DNA from: Rhodanobacteraceae bacterium
GTDB taxonomy: Bacteria > Pseudomonadota > Gammaproteobacteria > Xanthomonadales > Rhodanobacteraceae
Length of the DNA: 64,000 nt
Reading direction: 5' to 3'
Assembly: GCA_027019085.1 (NCBI GenBank)
Contig: JALUXG010000008.1
Location: 33,759 to 97,758 of the forward strand
Below the pieces are notes generated by a model, which was given only the letters and a program-made list of their open reading frames with translations, was not told the origin of the DNA and made no database searches. Positions 33,659 to 44,128 of the stretch are shown here, piece after piece; position 1 is the first letter of the stretch; each line of letters begins with the position of its first letter. The translations under genes and the position numbers were made by a program.

Positions 33659-33708
33659 TTTGCCAACTGAAGCCGCGTGATATGATTGCACGACTTTGGA
33701 CGTCCAAA
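33659..33708 (+). promoter_or_regulatory. Predicted mtnB promoter with palindromic operator
   Basis: TTTGCC (33659-33664), a 16-bp spacer and TATGAT (33681-33686) make a plausible sigma-70 promoter. Just downstream, at the expected start of transcription, lies the perfect 14-nt palindrome TTTGGACGTCCAAA (33695-33708), 13 nt before the mtnB start codon. It is well placed to be an operator. Its core GGACGTCC is close to the MetJ box AGACGTCT, but only one copy is present and no metJ is seen here. Confidence 0.5.
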
Positions 33709-33721
33709 TTCGTGGCCATGA

Positions 33722-34363
33722 ATGCATGCTGACGCATCCAATGCCGATGACCTCAAGTGCTGCGCGCGTGCCATAGCAGAAGCGGCCGCCGAATGTGCCG
33801 CGCTGGGCTGGACACCGGCCACCAGCAGCAACTTTTCGATGCGCATGGCCAACGGCAGGCATGTGGCCATCACTGTATCGGGCCGCGACAAGGGCCGACT
33901 CCGCGACGAGGACATCATGGTCGTCGATCTGGCGGGAAAGCCGGTCGACAGCGATCATCGCCCGTCGGCGGAAACCACACTGCACACCCAGATCTACCGT
34001 CGCATGACGGATGCACACGCCGTGCTGCATACCCACTCGCGCAACCAGAGCGTGGCCTCGCGGCTGTTCGCCGGTCAGGGCCTGTTGCGACTGCAGGGCT
34101 GGGAGCTGCAAAAAGCCATCGGCGGCCAGGACACGCACGAAGACGCACTGGACGTACCCGTCTTTCCCAACACCCAGCACATGCCCGACCTGGAAGCGCA
34201 CGTCGATGCCTGGCTGGATGCCGGCAAGCCCCTGCACGCCTACCTTATCGACGGCCACGGCTTGTACGTGTGGGGCCGTGACATGACGGAGGCGCGACGC
34301 CACCTCGAAGCCCTGGAATTCCTGCTTGGTTGCGAACTTGACCTGAGGAGACTCGCACCGTGA
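33722..34363 (+). CDS. mtnB: Methylthioribulose-1-phosphate dehydratase MtnB
   Basis: Dehydrates 5-methylthioribulose 1-phosphate in the methionine salvage pathway. The 213-residue class II aldolase-fold protein has '[20 protein letters not shown]', '[19 protein letters not shown]', '[16 protein letters not shown]' with the catalytic Glu, and the zinc ligands '[14 protein letters not shown]' and a later His in '[17 protein letters not shown]'. The stop overlaps the mtnD GTG start by 3 nt, so the two are coupled. The nearby ATG at 33718 is out of frame. Confidence 0.95.
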   Translation: MHADASNADDLKCCARAIAEAAAECAALGWTPATSSNFSMRMANGRHVAITVSGRDKGRLRDEDIMVVDLAGKPVDSDHRPSAETTLHTQIYRRMTDAHAVLHTHSRNQSVASRLFAGQGLLRLQGWELQKAIGGQDTHEDALDVPVFPNTQHMPDLEAHVDAWLDAGKPLHAYLIDGHGLYVWGRDMTEARRHLEALEFLLGCELDLRRLAP

Positions 34364-34908
34364 GCCGACTTCGCATATACAACGATTCCGACGGCAGCCG
34401 CTGCCTGACCAGCCACCACGATCACGACGCCATCGCCCACCAACTCCATGCCGTCGGTGTACGCTTCGAACGTTGGGAAACGGCACATCCGATCGCGCCC
34501 GGCGCTGAGCCCGAGGCGGTGATCGCCGCCTACCGCAATGACATCGATCGCCTGATGGCGAACGAAGGGTACACAACGGTCGACGTGATCAGCATCCACC
34601 CCCAGCATCCCGACCGTGCCGCATTGCGCCGGAAGTTCCTCGAGGAACATACCCACAGCGAGGACGAAGTACGCTTCTTCGTTGCCGGTGCTGGTCAGTT
34701 CACCCTGCACATCGACGACAAGGTCTACGAGATATTGTGCGAAGCGGGCGATCTGATCGGTGTCCCAGACGGCACCCGGCACTGGTTTGACATGAGCGAA
34801 GCGCCCTCGTTCGTGGCCATCCGCCTGTTCACCAATCCCGAAGGCTGGGTAGCCACATTCACCGGTGACGACATCGCCGGTCGCTTTCCACGCATGCAGG
34901 CGATGTAA
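34360..34908 (+). CDS. mtnD: Acireductone dioxygenase MtnD
   Basis: Converts acireductone and O2 to the methionine precursor KMTB plus formate with Fe(II), or to an off-pathway product with Ni(II). The 182-residue cupin has the metal site '[20 protein letters not shown]' (HxH...E) and the fourth ligand His in '[20 protein letters not shown]'. It starts with GTG at 34360 preceded by GAGGAG, overlapping the mtnB stop. Confidence 0.95.
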   Translation: MSRLRIYNDSDGSRCLTSHHDHDAIAHQLHAVGVRFERWETAHPIAPGAEPEAVIAAYRNDIDRLMANEGYTTVDVISIHPQHPDRAALRRKFLEEHTHSEDEVRFFVAGAGQFTLHIDDKVYEILCEAGDLIGVPDGTRHWFDMSEAPSFVAIRLFTNPEGWVATFTGDDIAGRFPRMQAM

Positions 34909-35102
34909 GGGCTGCCTGGATCGCCTGCAACGCCTCCGGTATTTCCTGCCAGCGCCCGATGAACGCCCCTGGGAAGCAAAAAGCAGCCTGACGCCATGCC
35001 CGGAAGTCGCATCTCGACCCGGGCAGCGTCGCTGCGCAGAGCCCGGTTACCGGCTATCCTGAAACATGCCCCTGTCCTTCCGATCCGGTTCGCCATCACG
35101 CC

Positions 35103-35786
35103 ATGAACATCCGCGCCATCGTTACCGACATCGAAGGCACCACCAGCTCGATCGATTTCGTGCACAAGGTGCTGTTTCCGTACGCGCGAGAGCATCTTCC
35201 GGCATTCGTCCGTGCCCACGCCGGCGAGCCTGCGGTACGTGCACGGCTGCTTGAAACGGCGCGGGAAGCAGGTGTACAGCCAGACGACCCTGAAGCCGTC
35301 ATCGCCGTGCTGCTTGAGTGGATCGATGCCGACCGCAAGGCCACGCCGCTCAAGGCGCTGCAAGGCATGATCTGGAAGCACGGCTACGCCAGCGGCGCCT
35401 TTCGCGCGCATGTCTATCCGGAAGTCCCCGCCCGCCTTCGCACGTGGCATGACGCCGGCATCGCGCTGTACGTGTATTCCTCCGGCTCGGTCGCGGCGCA
35501 GAAGCTGTTTTTCGCACACACCGAGGCAGGCGACCTCACAGCGCTGTTCCAGGGTTATTTCGACACCGAGACCGGACCCAAGCGCGACACGGCATCCTAT
35601 CGCCGCATCGCGGCACAGGTGGGCCTGCCAGCAGCTGCCATCCTGTTCCTCTCCGATGTCACCGGGGAACTGGATGCTGCGCGTGCGGCCGGTCTCGGCA
35701 CCACGCTGATTTGCCGACCGCCCCGTCCTTGTCCGCCTGAAGCCGCGCACCGCTGCGTGGCGGATTTCGAACACATCGATGCCTGA
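35103..35786 (+). CDS. mtnC: Enolase-phosphatase E1 MtnC
   Basis: A bifunctional HAD enzyme that enolises and dephosphorylates DK-MTP-1-P to acireductone, the MtnD substrate. The 227-residue protein starts '[20 protein letters not shown]' (motif I DxEGT), and has '[20 protein letters not shown]' (motif II), '[18 protein letters not shown]' (motif III Lys) and '[19 protein letters not shown]' (motif IV). It lies 194 nt after mtnD, a gap in which I see no gene. Its stop overlaps the C13 peptidase start region by 8 nt. Confidence 0.96.
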   Translation: MNIRAIVTDIEGTTSSIDFVHKVLFPYAREHLPAFVRAHAGEPAVRARLLETAREAGVQPDDPEAVIAVLLEWIDADRKATPLKALQGMIWKHGYASGAFRAHVYPEVPARLRTWHDAGIALYVYSSGSVAAQKLFFAHTEAGDLTALFQGYFDTETGPKRDTASYRRIAAQVGLPAAAILFLSDVTGELDAARAAGLGTTLICRPPRPCPPEAAHRCVADFEHIDA

Positions 35787-36750
35787 GATGAACAGCCGCA
35801 AAGCCAGCCGAACCGGTGCCGTCCTGTCCTCCATGGCGATGTTTGTCCTGGCCGCATGGTTCATGCCGTATGCCGGGGCATCGCCGACGCAGGATCCGGG
35901 CACGCGCTGGCCTGCCCACGCGCCGACGCCGGAACAGGTGATGTACGCGCAACCGGAGCTGATGGCACAGGCCCTGGACCGCCTTGCGCCTCAGGATCCG
36001 AAGCGGATCGATCTGTACCTCATCGCCTTCGCCGGCGACGGCGGTGAAAACGTGTTCCGCAACGAAGTCGAGTACGCAGCGCGCCTGTTTGCCCGCCGTT
36101 TCGGCGCACGCGGTCACACCCTGGTGCTGGAAAACAACCCGGCCACGCTCGCCACCGCGCCGCTTGCCGACTGGACCAACCTGGAAACGGCACTGGCCGC
36201 GGTGCATCAGGTGATGGATCCGCGGCAGGACATCCTGGTGCTCTACCTGACCAGCCACGGCAGCGAGGATCACGCCCTGTGGGTGAACATGCCACCCCTG
36301 CCACTGGATCCGATCGGCGCCAGGGACCTGGCCGGGATCCTCGCCGAAAACGACTTCCGATGGAAAGTGGTGATCGTCAACGCGTGCTATTCAGGCGGTT
36401 TCATCGCGCCGCTGCGCAACGCCAACACGCTGATCATCAGCTCGGCGAGCGCGGACCGCACTTCGTTCGGCTGCGGGAGCGAATCGCAGATCACCTATTT
36501 CGCCGATGCCTTCCTGGTGCATGCACTCAATCGCACGGCCGATTTCGTGGCCGCATTCGGACAGGCAGGCAAGCTGGTCCGGCAGTGGGAGCGTCGCGAA
36601 AAGCTGCCTGCATCGGATCCTGGCATCAGCGCCGGCAAGGCCGTGCTGGCTCAACTGGTGAAATGGCGAGCCAGCCACCGACCGGGACCGCCAGTGCCCT
36701 TCCTGCCTGCATCGCAGAACACGACCGCGAGCCCGGGCGCGCTACCATGA
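35779..36750 (+). CDS. Exported C13 (legumain-like) cysteine peptidase
   Basis: About 323 residues. The N-terminal signal '[20 protein letters not shown]' suggests export. The catalytic dyad of clan CD peptidases is visible: His in '[17 protein letters not shown]' and Cys in '[18 protein letters not shown]', matching the Peptidase_C13 pattern. Substrate and site are unknown; legumain relatives cut after Asn or Asp, and bacterial ones are little studied. The ORF begins inside the end of mtnC (8-nt overlap), so it may be translated by reinitiation, although its job is unrelated. An inner ATG at 35788 is possible. Confidence 0.85.
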   Translation: MPEMNSRKASRTGAVLSSMAMFVLAAWFMPYAGASPTQDPGTRWPAHAPTPEQVMYAQPELMAQALDRLAPQDPKRIDLYLIAFAGDGGENVFRNEVEYAARLFARRFGARGHTLVLENNPATLATAPLADWTNLETALAAVHQVMDPRQDILVLYLTSHGSEDHALWVNMPPLPLDPIGARDLAGILAENDFRWKVVIVNACYSGGFIAPLRNANTLIISSASADRTSFGCGSESQITYFADAFLVHALNRTADFVAAFGQAGKLVRQWERREKLPASDPGISAGKAVLAQLVKWRASHRPGPPVPFLPASQNTTASPGALP

Positions 36751-36779
36751 CCCGATGCACCCAATGCCGAGGATGAAGC

Positions 36780-37184
36780 ATGCCATCAGAACCTGTGGAC
36801 ACTGCACTGGAACTGTCGCGCAAACTGGTCTACCTGGCTGCCGAACGCACCTTGACGTCCTGGATCCGCACAGCGCTTTCGCTCATGGCCCTGGGTTTCG
36901 TCATCGATCGCTTCGGGTTGATCCTGCACCAGATCCCCGCCCCATCCGGGCATGCCCAGCTCTACCCGCGCATGCTCTCAACCTGGGGCGGCGCCATCCT
37001 CATCGGCATGGGTGTGCTGATGGCGCTTGCTGCCGGCATCCGCTACATGCATTTCGCCCTGTCCTATCACCGCAACCGCAGCACACGGCTGGGCACGAGC
37101 CTGCATCTTGGCGCACTGTTCGCGTTGTTCCTGGCGCTGTTCGGCAGTGCACTCATCGTGCTCCTGGTCAGCGTCCTGCCCTGA
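36780..37184 (+). CDS. DUF202 (YidH-like) small membrane protein
   Basis: A 134-residue protein with three hydrophobic segments. It contains 'LVYLAAERTLTSWIRTALSL' followed by 'MALGFVIDRFGLIL', the DUF202 signature (AxERTxLxWxRTxLxL). The family's function is unknown. It has a good ribosome binding site (GAGGATGAAGC before the ATG) and lies 29 nt after the C13 peptidase and 12 nt before the GST. Confidence 0.88.
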   Translation: MPSEPVDTALELSRKLVYLAAERTLTSWIRTALSLMALGFVIDRFGLILHQIPAPSGHAQLYPRMLSTWGGAILIGMGVLMALAAGIRYMHFALSYHRNRSTRLGTSLHLGALFALFLALFGSALIVLLVSVLP

Positions 37185-37196
37185 GGAGAGTACCCC

Positions 37197-37799
37197 ATGC
37201 AACTCTACATAAGCCTGACTTCCCCGTTCGCCCGCAAGGTCCGTGTTGCCGTGGCGGAAAAGGGACTGGGCGACCGCATTGCCGAGCACGTGGTCGACCC
37301 CTGGAACGATGATCCGGCACTGGCCGCGGCCAACCCGCTGATGCAGGTACCCGCACTCACCCTTGACGAGGGTCTCGCGCTGACCGACAGCGACACCATC
37401 CTCGGCTGGCTGGACCGGGCGTTCCCGAAGACCCCACTGTGGCCGCACGATCCTGCCGCGCGGACCCGCGCCGAGGCCGTGGCGGCACTCGCGCAGACCA
37501 TGATCGAGTACACCGTGTTCCTGGTGCTGGAAGGGCGCCGCCCGGAACCGTCGCGCAGTTCCGTCATGATCGAGCGTCGCACCCAGGCCCTGCTGCGCGG
37601 TGCGCAGGCGCTGGAAACCCGCTTCCATGCCAGCAAGGGTCCCTTCAATCTCGACAGTATCGGCGTGGCCTGCGCGCTGGCCTACATGGACTTTCGCCAG
37701 CCGCAGATCGACTGGCGCGCGAAGGCCCCCGGCTTGGGCGCCTGGATGCTATGGGCTGCCGAACGCCCTTCCATGCGCCAGACCGCACCGCCAGCCTGA
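37197..37799 (+). CDS. Glutathione S-transferase family protein (YibF-like)
   Basis: A 200-residue GST-fold protein. The thioredoxin-like N-terminal domain begins 'MQLYISLTSPFARKVRVAVA' (Ser as likely glutathione-activating residue) and has 'NPLMQVPALTLDEGLALTDS' with the cis-Pro and 'DSDTI'. The helical C-terminal domain includes 'ALETRFHASKGPFNLDSIGVA' and ends in a short tail. It is closest to the YibF-type GSTs; substrate is unknown. It converges with hisIE across 112 nt in which I see no clear terminator. Confidence 0.88.
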   Translation: MQLYISLTSPFARKVRVAVAEKGLGDRIAEHVVDPWNDDPALAAANPLMQVPALTLDEGLALTDSDTILGWLDRAFPKTPLWPHDPAARTRAEAVAALAQTMIEYTVFLVLEGRRPEPSRSSVMIERRTQALLRGAQALETRFHASKGPFNLDSIGVACALAYMDFRQPQIDWRAKAPGLGAWMLWAAERPSMRQTAPPA

Positions 37800-37911
37800 A
37801 CGGGGACCAAAAGACAGACGGCATCAGCGCGCGAGTGCTGCCGAACGTGAACACCAGCCCGGAAGACGACAGGACCCTTCCAGGCGGGCACGCTGCCCCG
37901 GAGTGACGCGC

Positions 37912-38541
37912 TCAGCCCGCGTGCCGCTCGCGCAGGCAGGCTTCCACATCGGACAGGCCCAGGTTGCGCGCACGCAGCAATACCAGCAGATGGTAGAACA
38001 GGTCCGCCGCCTCGCCGACCAGGGCACCGTCTTCTTCAGCAACCGCTGCCAGCGCGGTCTCCACACCCTCCTCGCCGACTTTCTGCGCGATGCGGCGCAC
38101 GCCGGCATCGAACAGGCGGGTGGTGTAGCTGTCTTCGGGCAGTTCGGCGTGACGCCGTGCAACCAGTGCGTCGAGTTGGCCGAGGAAGGCCAGCGCATGA
38201 CTGGAGTCGTCACCGAAACAACTGTCCGTGCCCAGGTGGCAAGTCGGCCCGTTGGGCGCGGCCTGCACCAGCAATGCATCGTTGTCGCAGTCGGCATGGA
38301 TGGACTTCAGTTCCAGGGTGTTGCCGGAAGTCTCGCCCTTGGTCCACAGGCGCTGCTTGCTGCGGCTGTAGAACGTGACCTTGCCGCTGCTCAACGTGGC
38401 CTGGAGGGACTCGCGATTCATGTAGCCGAGCATCAGCACGCGGCCGTCGCGCCAGTGCTGCACGATGGCGCTGATCAGGCCGTCGCCCTTGCTCCAGTCC
38501 AGGCGTTCGGGGTCGAAAGCGGAAGTTGCGTGTTCTGACAT
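37912..38541 (-). CDS. hisIE: Bifunctional phosphoribosyl-AMP cyclohydrolase / phosphoribosyl-ATP diphosphatase
   Basis: Steps 2 and 3 of histidine synthesis in one chain. HisI (about 1-115) has '[20 protein letters not shown]', '[20 protein letters not shown]' and '[10 protein letters not shown]'. HisE (about 120-209) has '[20 protein letters not shown]' and '[19 protein letters not shown]'-type acidic metal-binding helices. It is the last gene of the operon, 12 nt after hisF. Confidence 0.96.
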   Translation of the reverse strand: MSEHATSAFDPERLDWSKGDGLISAIVQHWRDGRVLMLGYMNRESLQATLSSGKVTFYSRSKQRLWTKGETSGNTLELKSIHADCDNDALLVQAAPNGPTCHLGTDSCFGDDSSHALAFLGQLDALVARRHAELPEDSYTTRLFDAGVRRIAQKVGEEGVETALAAVAEEDGALVGEAADLFYHLLVLLRARNLGLSDVEACLRERHAG

Positions 38542-38553
38542 GTGCTGGACCCT

Positions 38554-39339
38554 TCAGTCAGTGTTCCAGGTGTAGCGCACCGGCACGCCGGCACGGCCCA
38601 GGTGTTTCTTGAGGTCGGGGATGGCGATATCACCGCCATGGAACACGCTGGCGGCCAACGCGGCATCGACATGGGCCTCGCGGAATACCTCGACGAAGTG
38701 ATCCGGTGTGCCGGCACCGCCCGATGCCACCAGCGGCACCTCGCAGATCGCACGCACCCGGGACAACTGCTCGATATCGTATCCGGCACGCACGCCGTCG
38801 GTACCCATGCAGTTCAGCACGATTTCGCCGGCACCCAGGCGCTGCGCCTCCCCGACCCAGTCGAGCGTGCGGCGAGTCAGCGCACGGGTCTTGTCCGGAT
38901 TGCCGGTGTACTGGCGCACCCGCCACTCCCCGTCTGCATCGCGCATGCTGTCCACGCCGACCACCACGCACTGCACGCCGAAGGCTTCGGCCAGCTCTGC
39001 AATCAGTCCGGGCCTCTCCAGTGCAGGCGAATTCACCGACACCTTGTCGGCGCCCGCATGCAGCACATCGCGCGCGTCTTCCACGCTGCGGATGCCGCCG
39101 GCGACGCAGAACGGGATGTCGATCCCGCGCGCCACGCGTTCGACCCAGGCGCGCTCCACGCGCCGTCCCTCGGGACTGGCGGTGATGTCGTAGAACACCA
39201 GTTCATCGGCGCCCGCGTCACGGTAGCGCAGGGCCAGATCGACGATGTCGCCCATCACCACGTGATCGCGGAAACGCACGCCCTTGACGACCTTGCCGTC
39301 GCGCACGTCCAGGCAGGGAATCAGGCGCCGCTTCAGCAT
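38554..39339 (-). CDS. hisF: Imidazole glycerol phosphate synthase subunit HisF
   Basis: Cyclase subunit that uses ammonia from HisH to turn PRFAR into IGP and AICAR. A 261-residue TIM barrel starting '[20 protein letters not shown]' with the catalytic Asp in 'PCLDVRDG', and with phosphate-binding loops '[15 protein letters not shown]' and '[17 protein letters not shown]'. The start overlaps the hisA stop by 7 nt. Confidence 0.97.
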   Translation of the reverse strand: MLKRRLIPCLDVRDGKVVKGVRFRDHVVMGDIVDLALRYRDAGADELVFYDITASPEGRRVERAWVERVARGIDIPFCVAGGIRSVEDARDVLHAGADKVSVNSPALERPGLIAELAEAFGVQCVVVGVDSMRDADGEWRVRQYTGNPDKTRALTRRTLDWVGEAQRLGAGEIVLNCMGTDGVRAGYDIEQLSRVRAICEVPLVASGGAGTPDHFVEVFREAHVDAALAASVFHGGDIAIPDLKKHLGRAGVPVRYTWNTD

Positions 39340-40064
39340 GCCAGCGCCTCGCCCAGGGTGAAACGGCCTTCCAGCAGCGACCGTCCCAGCACGATGCCGG
39401 CGGCGCCAAGCTCTCGCGCGGCGCGCACGTCGTCCAGGGTACGCACCCCGCCCGAAACCTGCACGTGAAGATCCGGTGCGAGCACGCGCAGGTACGACAA
39501 CAACGTCAGGTTGGAGCCGGCCAACGTGCCATCTCTGTCAATGTCGGTGCACAGCAGGTGGCGTGCGCCGACCGCGGCATAATACGGTGCCAGCTCGTCA
39601 AGCGTGGCGCGTTCGTCCTTGATCCACCCTGCGCTGGGCAGACGCCAGGCGCCATCGCGCCAGCGGGTATCCAGGGCCAGGGTCAGGTGATCGGCGCCGA
39701 AGTCTCCGAGCCAGGCTTTCACGCGTTCGGGCTCGCGCACGGCCAGGCTGCCCACCACCACGCGCTCCACCCCGGTGTCCAGCAGACGCCGGACGTCCTC
39801 AGCATCGCGCACCCCGCCACCGGCCTGCAGGCGCATGCCGGCGTGTGCCAGATCCCCGAGCACGCGCAGATTGTCCAGTTGCCCGCTGCGCGCACCGTCC
39901 AGGTCGACCACGTGTAGCCATCGAGCGCCTTGCGCCGCGTAGCTGCGGGCCAGCGCCAGCGGTTCGACCGGATAGGCCGTCTGCCTGTCGTAATCACCCT
40001 GATACAGGCGCACCACACGACCTTCACGCAGGTCGATGGCGGGAATCACGCTGAAACCGTTCAT
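39333..40064 (-). CDS. hisA: ProFAR isomerase HisA
   Basis: Isomerises ProFAR to PRFAR by an Amadori rearrangement. The 243-residue TIM barrel begins '[20 protein letters not shown]' (catalytic Asp in 'AIDLREG'), with '[20 protein letters not shown]' and '[16 protein letters not shown]' (second catalytic Asp). It overlaps hisH by 4 nt. Confidence 0.97.
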   Translation of the reverse strand: MNGFSVIPAIDLREGRVVRLYQGDYDRQTAYPVEPLALARSYAAQGARWLHVVDLDGARSGQLDNLRVLGDLAHAGMRLQAGGGVRDAEDVRRLLDTGVERVVVGSLAVREPERVKAWLGDFGADHLTLALDTRWRDGAWRLPSAGWIKDERATLDELAPYYAAVGARHLLCTDIDRDGTLAGSNLTLLSYLRVLAPDLHVQVSGGVRTLDDVRAARELGAAGIVLGRSLLEGRFTLGEALAC

Positions 40065-40699
40065 GCCACGACCTCGCCAGTGCTTGGGGCGCTCGCGCTG
40101 CCAAGCGCCAGGAAATTGCCCAGCAGCCGCGCGCCGACCGCAGCAGAACGCTCCGGGTGGAACTGCATGCCGCAGAAATTGCCTTGCCTCACCACGGCGC
40201 TGAAGGGCGCGCCATATTCGCTGCTGGCCAGCGTGTACGGCCCCACCGGAGCCGCATAGCCATGCACGAAATAGGCATGGCGGTCGCCGGCATCCAGCCC
40301 GGCCAGCAACGGGTCCTCGCGTACCGTATCAAGCGTGTTCCAGCCCATGTGCGGCACCCGCAGTCCTGTGTCGCGCGGAAAACCCAGCACCCTGCCAGGC
40401 ACCACGCCCAGGCAAGGGGTATCGCCCTCCTGCGAATGTTCGAACAGCAATTGCATCCCCAGGCACACGCCCAGTACAGGCTGCGTGAGTGCGCGGATGA
40501 CCGCATCCAGGCCACGCTCGCGCAGTCGCGCCATGCCCGGTCCTGCGGCACCCACCCCGGGCAGGATCACGTGACTGGCGGCGCGGATGCGCCCGGGATC
40601 GTCACTCATCACCGCCTCGACGCCGAGACGTTCCAGGGCGTAACGCACGGAACCGATATTGGTGCCGCCGGCATCGACCAGTACCACCTCGCCGCTCAT
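40061..40699 (-). CDS. hisH: Imidazole glycerol phosphate synthase glutaminase subunit HisH
   Basis: Class I glutamine amidotransferase that feeds ammonia to HisF. 212 residues; nucleophile Cys in '[20 protein letters not shown]', oxyanion region '[15 protein letters not shown]', and the His-x-Glu pair in '[20 protein letters not shown]'. It overlaps hisB by 4 nt (ATGA). Confidence 0.97.
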   Translation of the reverse strand: MSGEVVLVDAGGTNIGSVRYALERLGVEAVMSDDPGRIRAASHVILPGVGAAGPGMARLRERGLDAVIRALTQPVLGVCLGMQLLFEHSQEGDTPCLGVVPGRVLGFPRDTGLRVPHMGWNTLDTVREDPLLAGLDAGDRHAYFVHGYAAPVGPYTLASSEYGAPFSAVVRQGNFCGMQFHPERSAAVGARLLGNFLALGSASAPSTGEVVA

Positions 40700-41760
40700 A
40701 GCGCCCCCTTGGTGCTGGGCAGCACATCACCTTCGCGGCGGATCGCCTGGCGCAGGGTACGCGCGACGACCTTGAAGCAGCCTTCGACCATATGGTGCGT
40801 GTTCTCGCCCTCGATGGCGAGATGCAGGTTGGCACCAAGTGCCTCGCACAGCGAACGGAAAAAGTGCGGCACCATCTCCGTGGACAGTTCTCCGACACGC
40901 TCGCGCGCAAATGCACCCTCGAACACGAAACAGGGACGCCCGGAAAGATCCAGTGCCGCACGGGCTAGGCTTTCATCCATGGGCAAGGTGAAACCGTAGC
41001 GGGCAATACCGCGCTTGTCTCCCAGCGCCTCGCGCAGGGCCTGTCCCAGCGCCAGTGCGCAGTCTTCCACGGTATGGTGTTCGTCCACGTGCAGATCGCC
41101 TTCACAGACCAGGCTCAGGGCAAAGCCGCCGTGCTTGCCGATCTGCTCCAGCATGTGGTCGAAATAGCCGATGCCGGTACGGATCTCCGGCTCCCCCGGT
41201 GCGTCCAGGTCCACCGCCACCCGGATGCGAGTCTCGCGGGTTTCACGCACGACCCGGGCCGTGCGCGGTGCATCGCACAGCAGGTGCGCGATGTCCATCC
41301 ACGCCATGCCACCCGAACCCACGCGCAGACCGCGCACGCCCAGGTTGGCCGCAAACTCGATGTCACTGTCGCGGTCACCCACCATCGCCGACTGCGCGCG
41401 ACTCCAGCCATCGTCGGCCAGGTAATGACGCACCAGTCCCGTGCCCGGCTTGCGCGTGTCCTTGCCGTCCGCAGGAAAACTGCGATCGATCAGCACTTCG
41501 CGAAACACGATGCCCTGCGAGGCCAGGATGCCAAGCAGCAAGCCATGCGGGCCGTCGAAGTCTTCCTGGGGAAACGCCTCGGTACCCAGACCGTCCTGGT
41601 TGGTCACCATCACCAGCTCGTACCCGCAGGCAACGCAACGACGCAGGGCGGGGATCACGTCCGGCAGCAGGGCGAGCTTCTCGTAACGGTCGATCTGTTC
41701 GTCGGCCGGCTCCTCGATCAGGCAGCCGTCGCGGTCCACGAACAACAGCTTGCGGCTCAT
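40696..41760 (-). CDS. hisB: Bifunctional histidinol-phosphatase / imidazoleglycerol-phosphate dehydratase
   Basis: Steps 6 and 8 in one protein of 354 residues. The N-terminal HAD phosphatase (about 1-165) begins '[20 protein letters not shown]' and has '[20 protein letters not shown]' and '[17 protein letters not shown]'. The C-terminal dehydratase (from '[13 protein letters not shown]') carries the metal ligands '[15 protein letters not shown]', '[20 protein letters not shown]' and '[20 protein letters not shown]'. This fused form is typical of enteric and xanthomonad bacteria. Confidence 0.97.
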   Translation of the reverse strand: MSRKLLFVDRDGCLIEEPADEQIDRYEKLALLPDVIPALRRCVACGYELVMVTNQDGLGTEAFPQEDFDGPHGLLLGILASQGIVFREVLIDRSFPADGKDTRKPGTGLVRHYLADDGWSRAQSAMVGDRDSDIEFAANLGVRGLRVGSGGMAWMDIAHLLCDAPRTARVVRETRETRIRVAVDLDAPGEPEIRTGIGYFDHMLEQIGKHGGFALSLVCEGDLHVDEHHTVEDCALALGQALREALGDKRGIARYGFTLPMDESLARAALDLSGRPCFVFEGAFARERVGELSTEMVPHFFRSLCEALGANLHLAIEGENTHHMVEGCFKVVARTLRQAIRREGDVLPSTKGAL

Positions 41761-42824
41761 GCGACCTCTCCTGAATGCGCCATCGCTTCGAGTACAAGCG
41801 TGTTCTCCTCAGGCGTACCGATGCTCAGGCGGAGGCAGCCCTGCAGGCCCGGATAACGCCCCACGTCGCGAACCACGATGCCCTGCTTGAGCAGGTTGCG
41901 ATAGGTCGCCCCGGCATCATCCATCGCCACGGTCAGGAAATTCGCGCGCGAGGGATAGACCCTGCGAACGCCCGGCATGTCACCCAGTGCAACGGCCATG
42001 CGGGCACGCTCGGCCAGTACCTCGGACACGTGCGCTTGCATCCATGCCGCGCCTTCGCTGTCCAGTGCCCGGAGCGCCGCCTCGACACTCGGCGTGGGGA
42101 TCGGATACGGGGCCATGATCCGGCGCAGCAGCGCGATCACCTCGGCATCGGCCAGCAAGGCACCGATGCGTGCACCGGCAAGCGCCCAGGCCTTGGACAG
42201 AGTGCGCAGCACGCCCAGATTCGGATACTGGTCAAGCAGCCGCGATGCACTGCCGGCTTCGGCATATTCCAGATACGCCTCGTCGACGATGACCATCGCG
42301 CGCCCTCCAAGCGCCTGCGCCAGACGCTCGATGGAAGCCAGGGGCACCAGGCCGCCGGTGGGGTTGTTGGGCGAACACACGAAAAGCAACTTCACCGCGG
42401 GGGAAAGCCCGGCGAGCACCGCCTCCACATTCAACGCAAAATCGGCGTCCAGGGCAAAACGTTCCACGGCGGCCCCCTGCACACCGGCGCACACCGCGTA
42501 CATGCCGAATGTCGGCGGACTGATCGCGATGGCGTCGCGCCCGGGCCGGCAGAAGGCGCGCAGCAACAGGTCGATCGCCTCGTCACTGCCGCGCGCGACC
42601 AGCACCTGTTCCTCGCGTACTTCGTAGAGTTGCGCCAACCGCTTGCGCAGGGCCACGGGCTGCGGATCCGGATAGCGATTCAGCGCGCAAGCCCCATCAC
42701 CGCGCGGTGGCCACGGCGACTCGTTGGCATTGAGCATGATCGCGGCACTGCCAGCTTCCATGCGCGCCGAGGAATACGGCGCCAGGGCCCGCACTTCGGG
42801 CCGGGCAAGATCGAGCACGCTCAT
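41757..42824 (-). CDS. hisC: Histidinol-phosphate aminotransferase HisC
   Basis: PLP aminotransferase converting imidazole acetol phosphate to histidinol phosphate. A 355-residue fold-type I enzyme with '[20 protein letters not shown]', '[20 protein letters not shown]', '[20 protein letters not shown]', '[19 protein letters not shown]' and the PLP Lys in '[20 protein letters not shown]'. It overlaps hisB and hisD by 4 nt each. Confidence 0.97.
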   Translation of the reverse strand: MSVLDLARPEVRALAPYSSARMEAGSAAIMLNANESPWPPRGDGACALNRYPDPQPVALRKRLAQLYEVREEQVLVARGSDEAIDLLLRAFCRPGRDAIAISPPTFGMYAVCAGVQGAAVERFALDADFALNVEAVLAGLSPAVKLLFVCSPNNPTGGLVPLASIERLAQALGGRAMVIVDEAYLEYAEAGSASRLLDQYPNLGVLRTLSKAWALAGARIGALLADAEVIALLRRIMAPYPIPTPSVEAALRALDSEGAAWMQAHVSEVLAERARMAVALGDMPGVRRVYPSRANFLTVAMDDAGATYRNLLKQGIVVRDVGRYPGLQGCLRLSIGTPEENTLVLEAMAHSGEVA

Positions 42825-44128
42825 GATGCGGCCTCCTGTGCGGACAGCCGTATGCGCACCGCACGCGCATGCGCCTCAAGACCCTCGGCCTCGGCCAGAG
42901 TCACCGCGCACTCGCCGATGCCACGCAGGCCGTCGGCTGTCAGCTCCTGCACGGTGATCTGCTTGAGGAAGCTCGCCACCGACACGCCACTCCATGCCCG
43001 CGCATGGCCATAGGTGGGCAGCACGTGGTTGGTGCCGCTGCAGTAGTCACCCACCGATTCGGGCGACCAGCTTCCCAGGAAGATCGAGCCCGCGCTTTCG
43101 ATGCTCTCGAGCAGGGTCCGCGGTGCGGCGACCTGCAGGATCAGGTGCTCGGGCGCGTAGGCGTTGCTGACCTGGGCCGCCTGGGCCAGCGAATCGACCC
43201 GGATCACGCGGCTCGACGCCAACGCGCGGCGCGCGGTATCGGCACGCGGCAGGGTCGCCAGCTGCTCTTCCAGCGCCCCGATCACGTCACGCGCCAGACG
43301 TTCGGACACGGTCACCAGGAGAACCTGCGAATCGGGTCCGTGTTCGGCCTGGGAAAGCAGGTCGGCGGCGACAAATCGGGGATCGGCCTGCCCGTCGGCG
43401 ATGACCAGCACCTCGGAAGGACCTGCCGGCATGTCGATAGCTGCGCCGCCGGGCCTGGCGGACACCTGCTGCTTGGCCTCGGTCACCCAGCTGTTGCCGG
43501 GTCCGAACAGCTTGTCGCAGCGCGGCACGCTTTGCGTGCCCATCGCCATGGCGGCAATCGCCTGTGCCCCACCGATGCGAAACACCTGTTCTATGCCGCA
43601 CAGGCGTGCGGCGTACAGGACCGCCGGATCGGCGCTCCCGTCGGCGCGCGGCGGCGTGCACAGGACGATCTCGGGACACCCTGCCAGTTGCGCGGGCACA
43701 CCCAGCATCAGGGCCGTGGACGGCAGGGGCGCGCTGCCGGCCGGCACGTACAGGCCGACGCGGCGAATCGGTCGCAGCATGCGCTCGCATACCACACCGG
43801 GAGCGGTTTCCACCCGCACAGTAGTGGGCGCGGCTGCACGATGAAAAGCCTCGATGCGATTGCGCGCCTCGCCAATTGCCTGCTTGAGCGATGTATCGAT
43901 CCGTTCCTGCGCGGCATCGAAGTCGCTCCCGGAAACACGCGCATCAACCAGGTCGCAGCCATCCAGCCGCAGGGTCAGGTCGCGCAGTGCGGCATCCCCG
44001 TCGCGGCGAACGTCCTCGATAATCTGCGCCACCGCGCGGGTCCGATCCGCGCTTTGTGCCTGGGCCGGACGCTGCAGCAGGTCAAGTTGTTCCCTCGCGC
44101 CCAGGGCCATCCAGTCGATGATCTTCAT
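42821..44128 (-). CDS. hisD: Histidinol dehydrogenase HisD
   Basis: Zinc enzyme that oxidises histidinol to histidine in two NAD-dependent steps. 435 residues with '[20 protein letters not shown]', '[20 protein letters not shown]', '[20 protein letters not shown]', '[19 protein letters not shown]' and '[20 protein letters not shown]'. The C-terminal ligand region is '[20 protein letters not shown]'. It overlaps hisG and hisC. Confidence 0.97.
   Translation of the reverse strand: MKIIDWMALGAREQLDLLQRPAQAQSADRTRAVAQIIEDVRRDGDAALRDLTLRLDGCDLVDARVSGSDFDAAQERIDTSLKQAIGEARNRIEAFHRAAAPTTVRVETAPGVVCERMLRPIRRVGLYVPAGSAPLPSTALMLGVPAQLAGCPEIVLCTPPRADGSADPAVLYAARLCGIEQVFRIGGAQAIAAMAMGTQSVPRCDKLFGPGNSWVTEAKQQVSARPGGAAIDMPAGPSEVLVIADGQADPRFVAADLLSQAEHGPDSQVLLVTVSERLARDVIGALEEQLATLPRADTARRALASSRVIRVDSLAQAAQVSNAYAPEHLILQVAAPRTLLESIESAGSIFLGSWSPESVGDYCSGTNHVLPTYGHARAWSGVSVASFLKQITVQELTADGLRGIGECAVTLAEAEGLEAHARAVRIRLSAQEAAS

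Noticed and set aside
33584-34576. A 330-codon minus-strand ORF
   Set aside because: Antisense to mtnB and mtnD, with no motif of its own.
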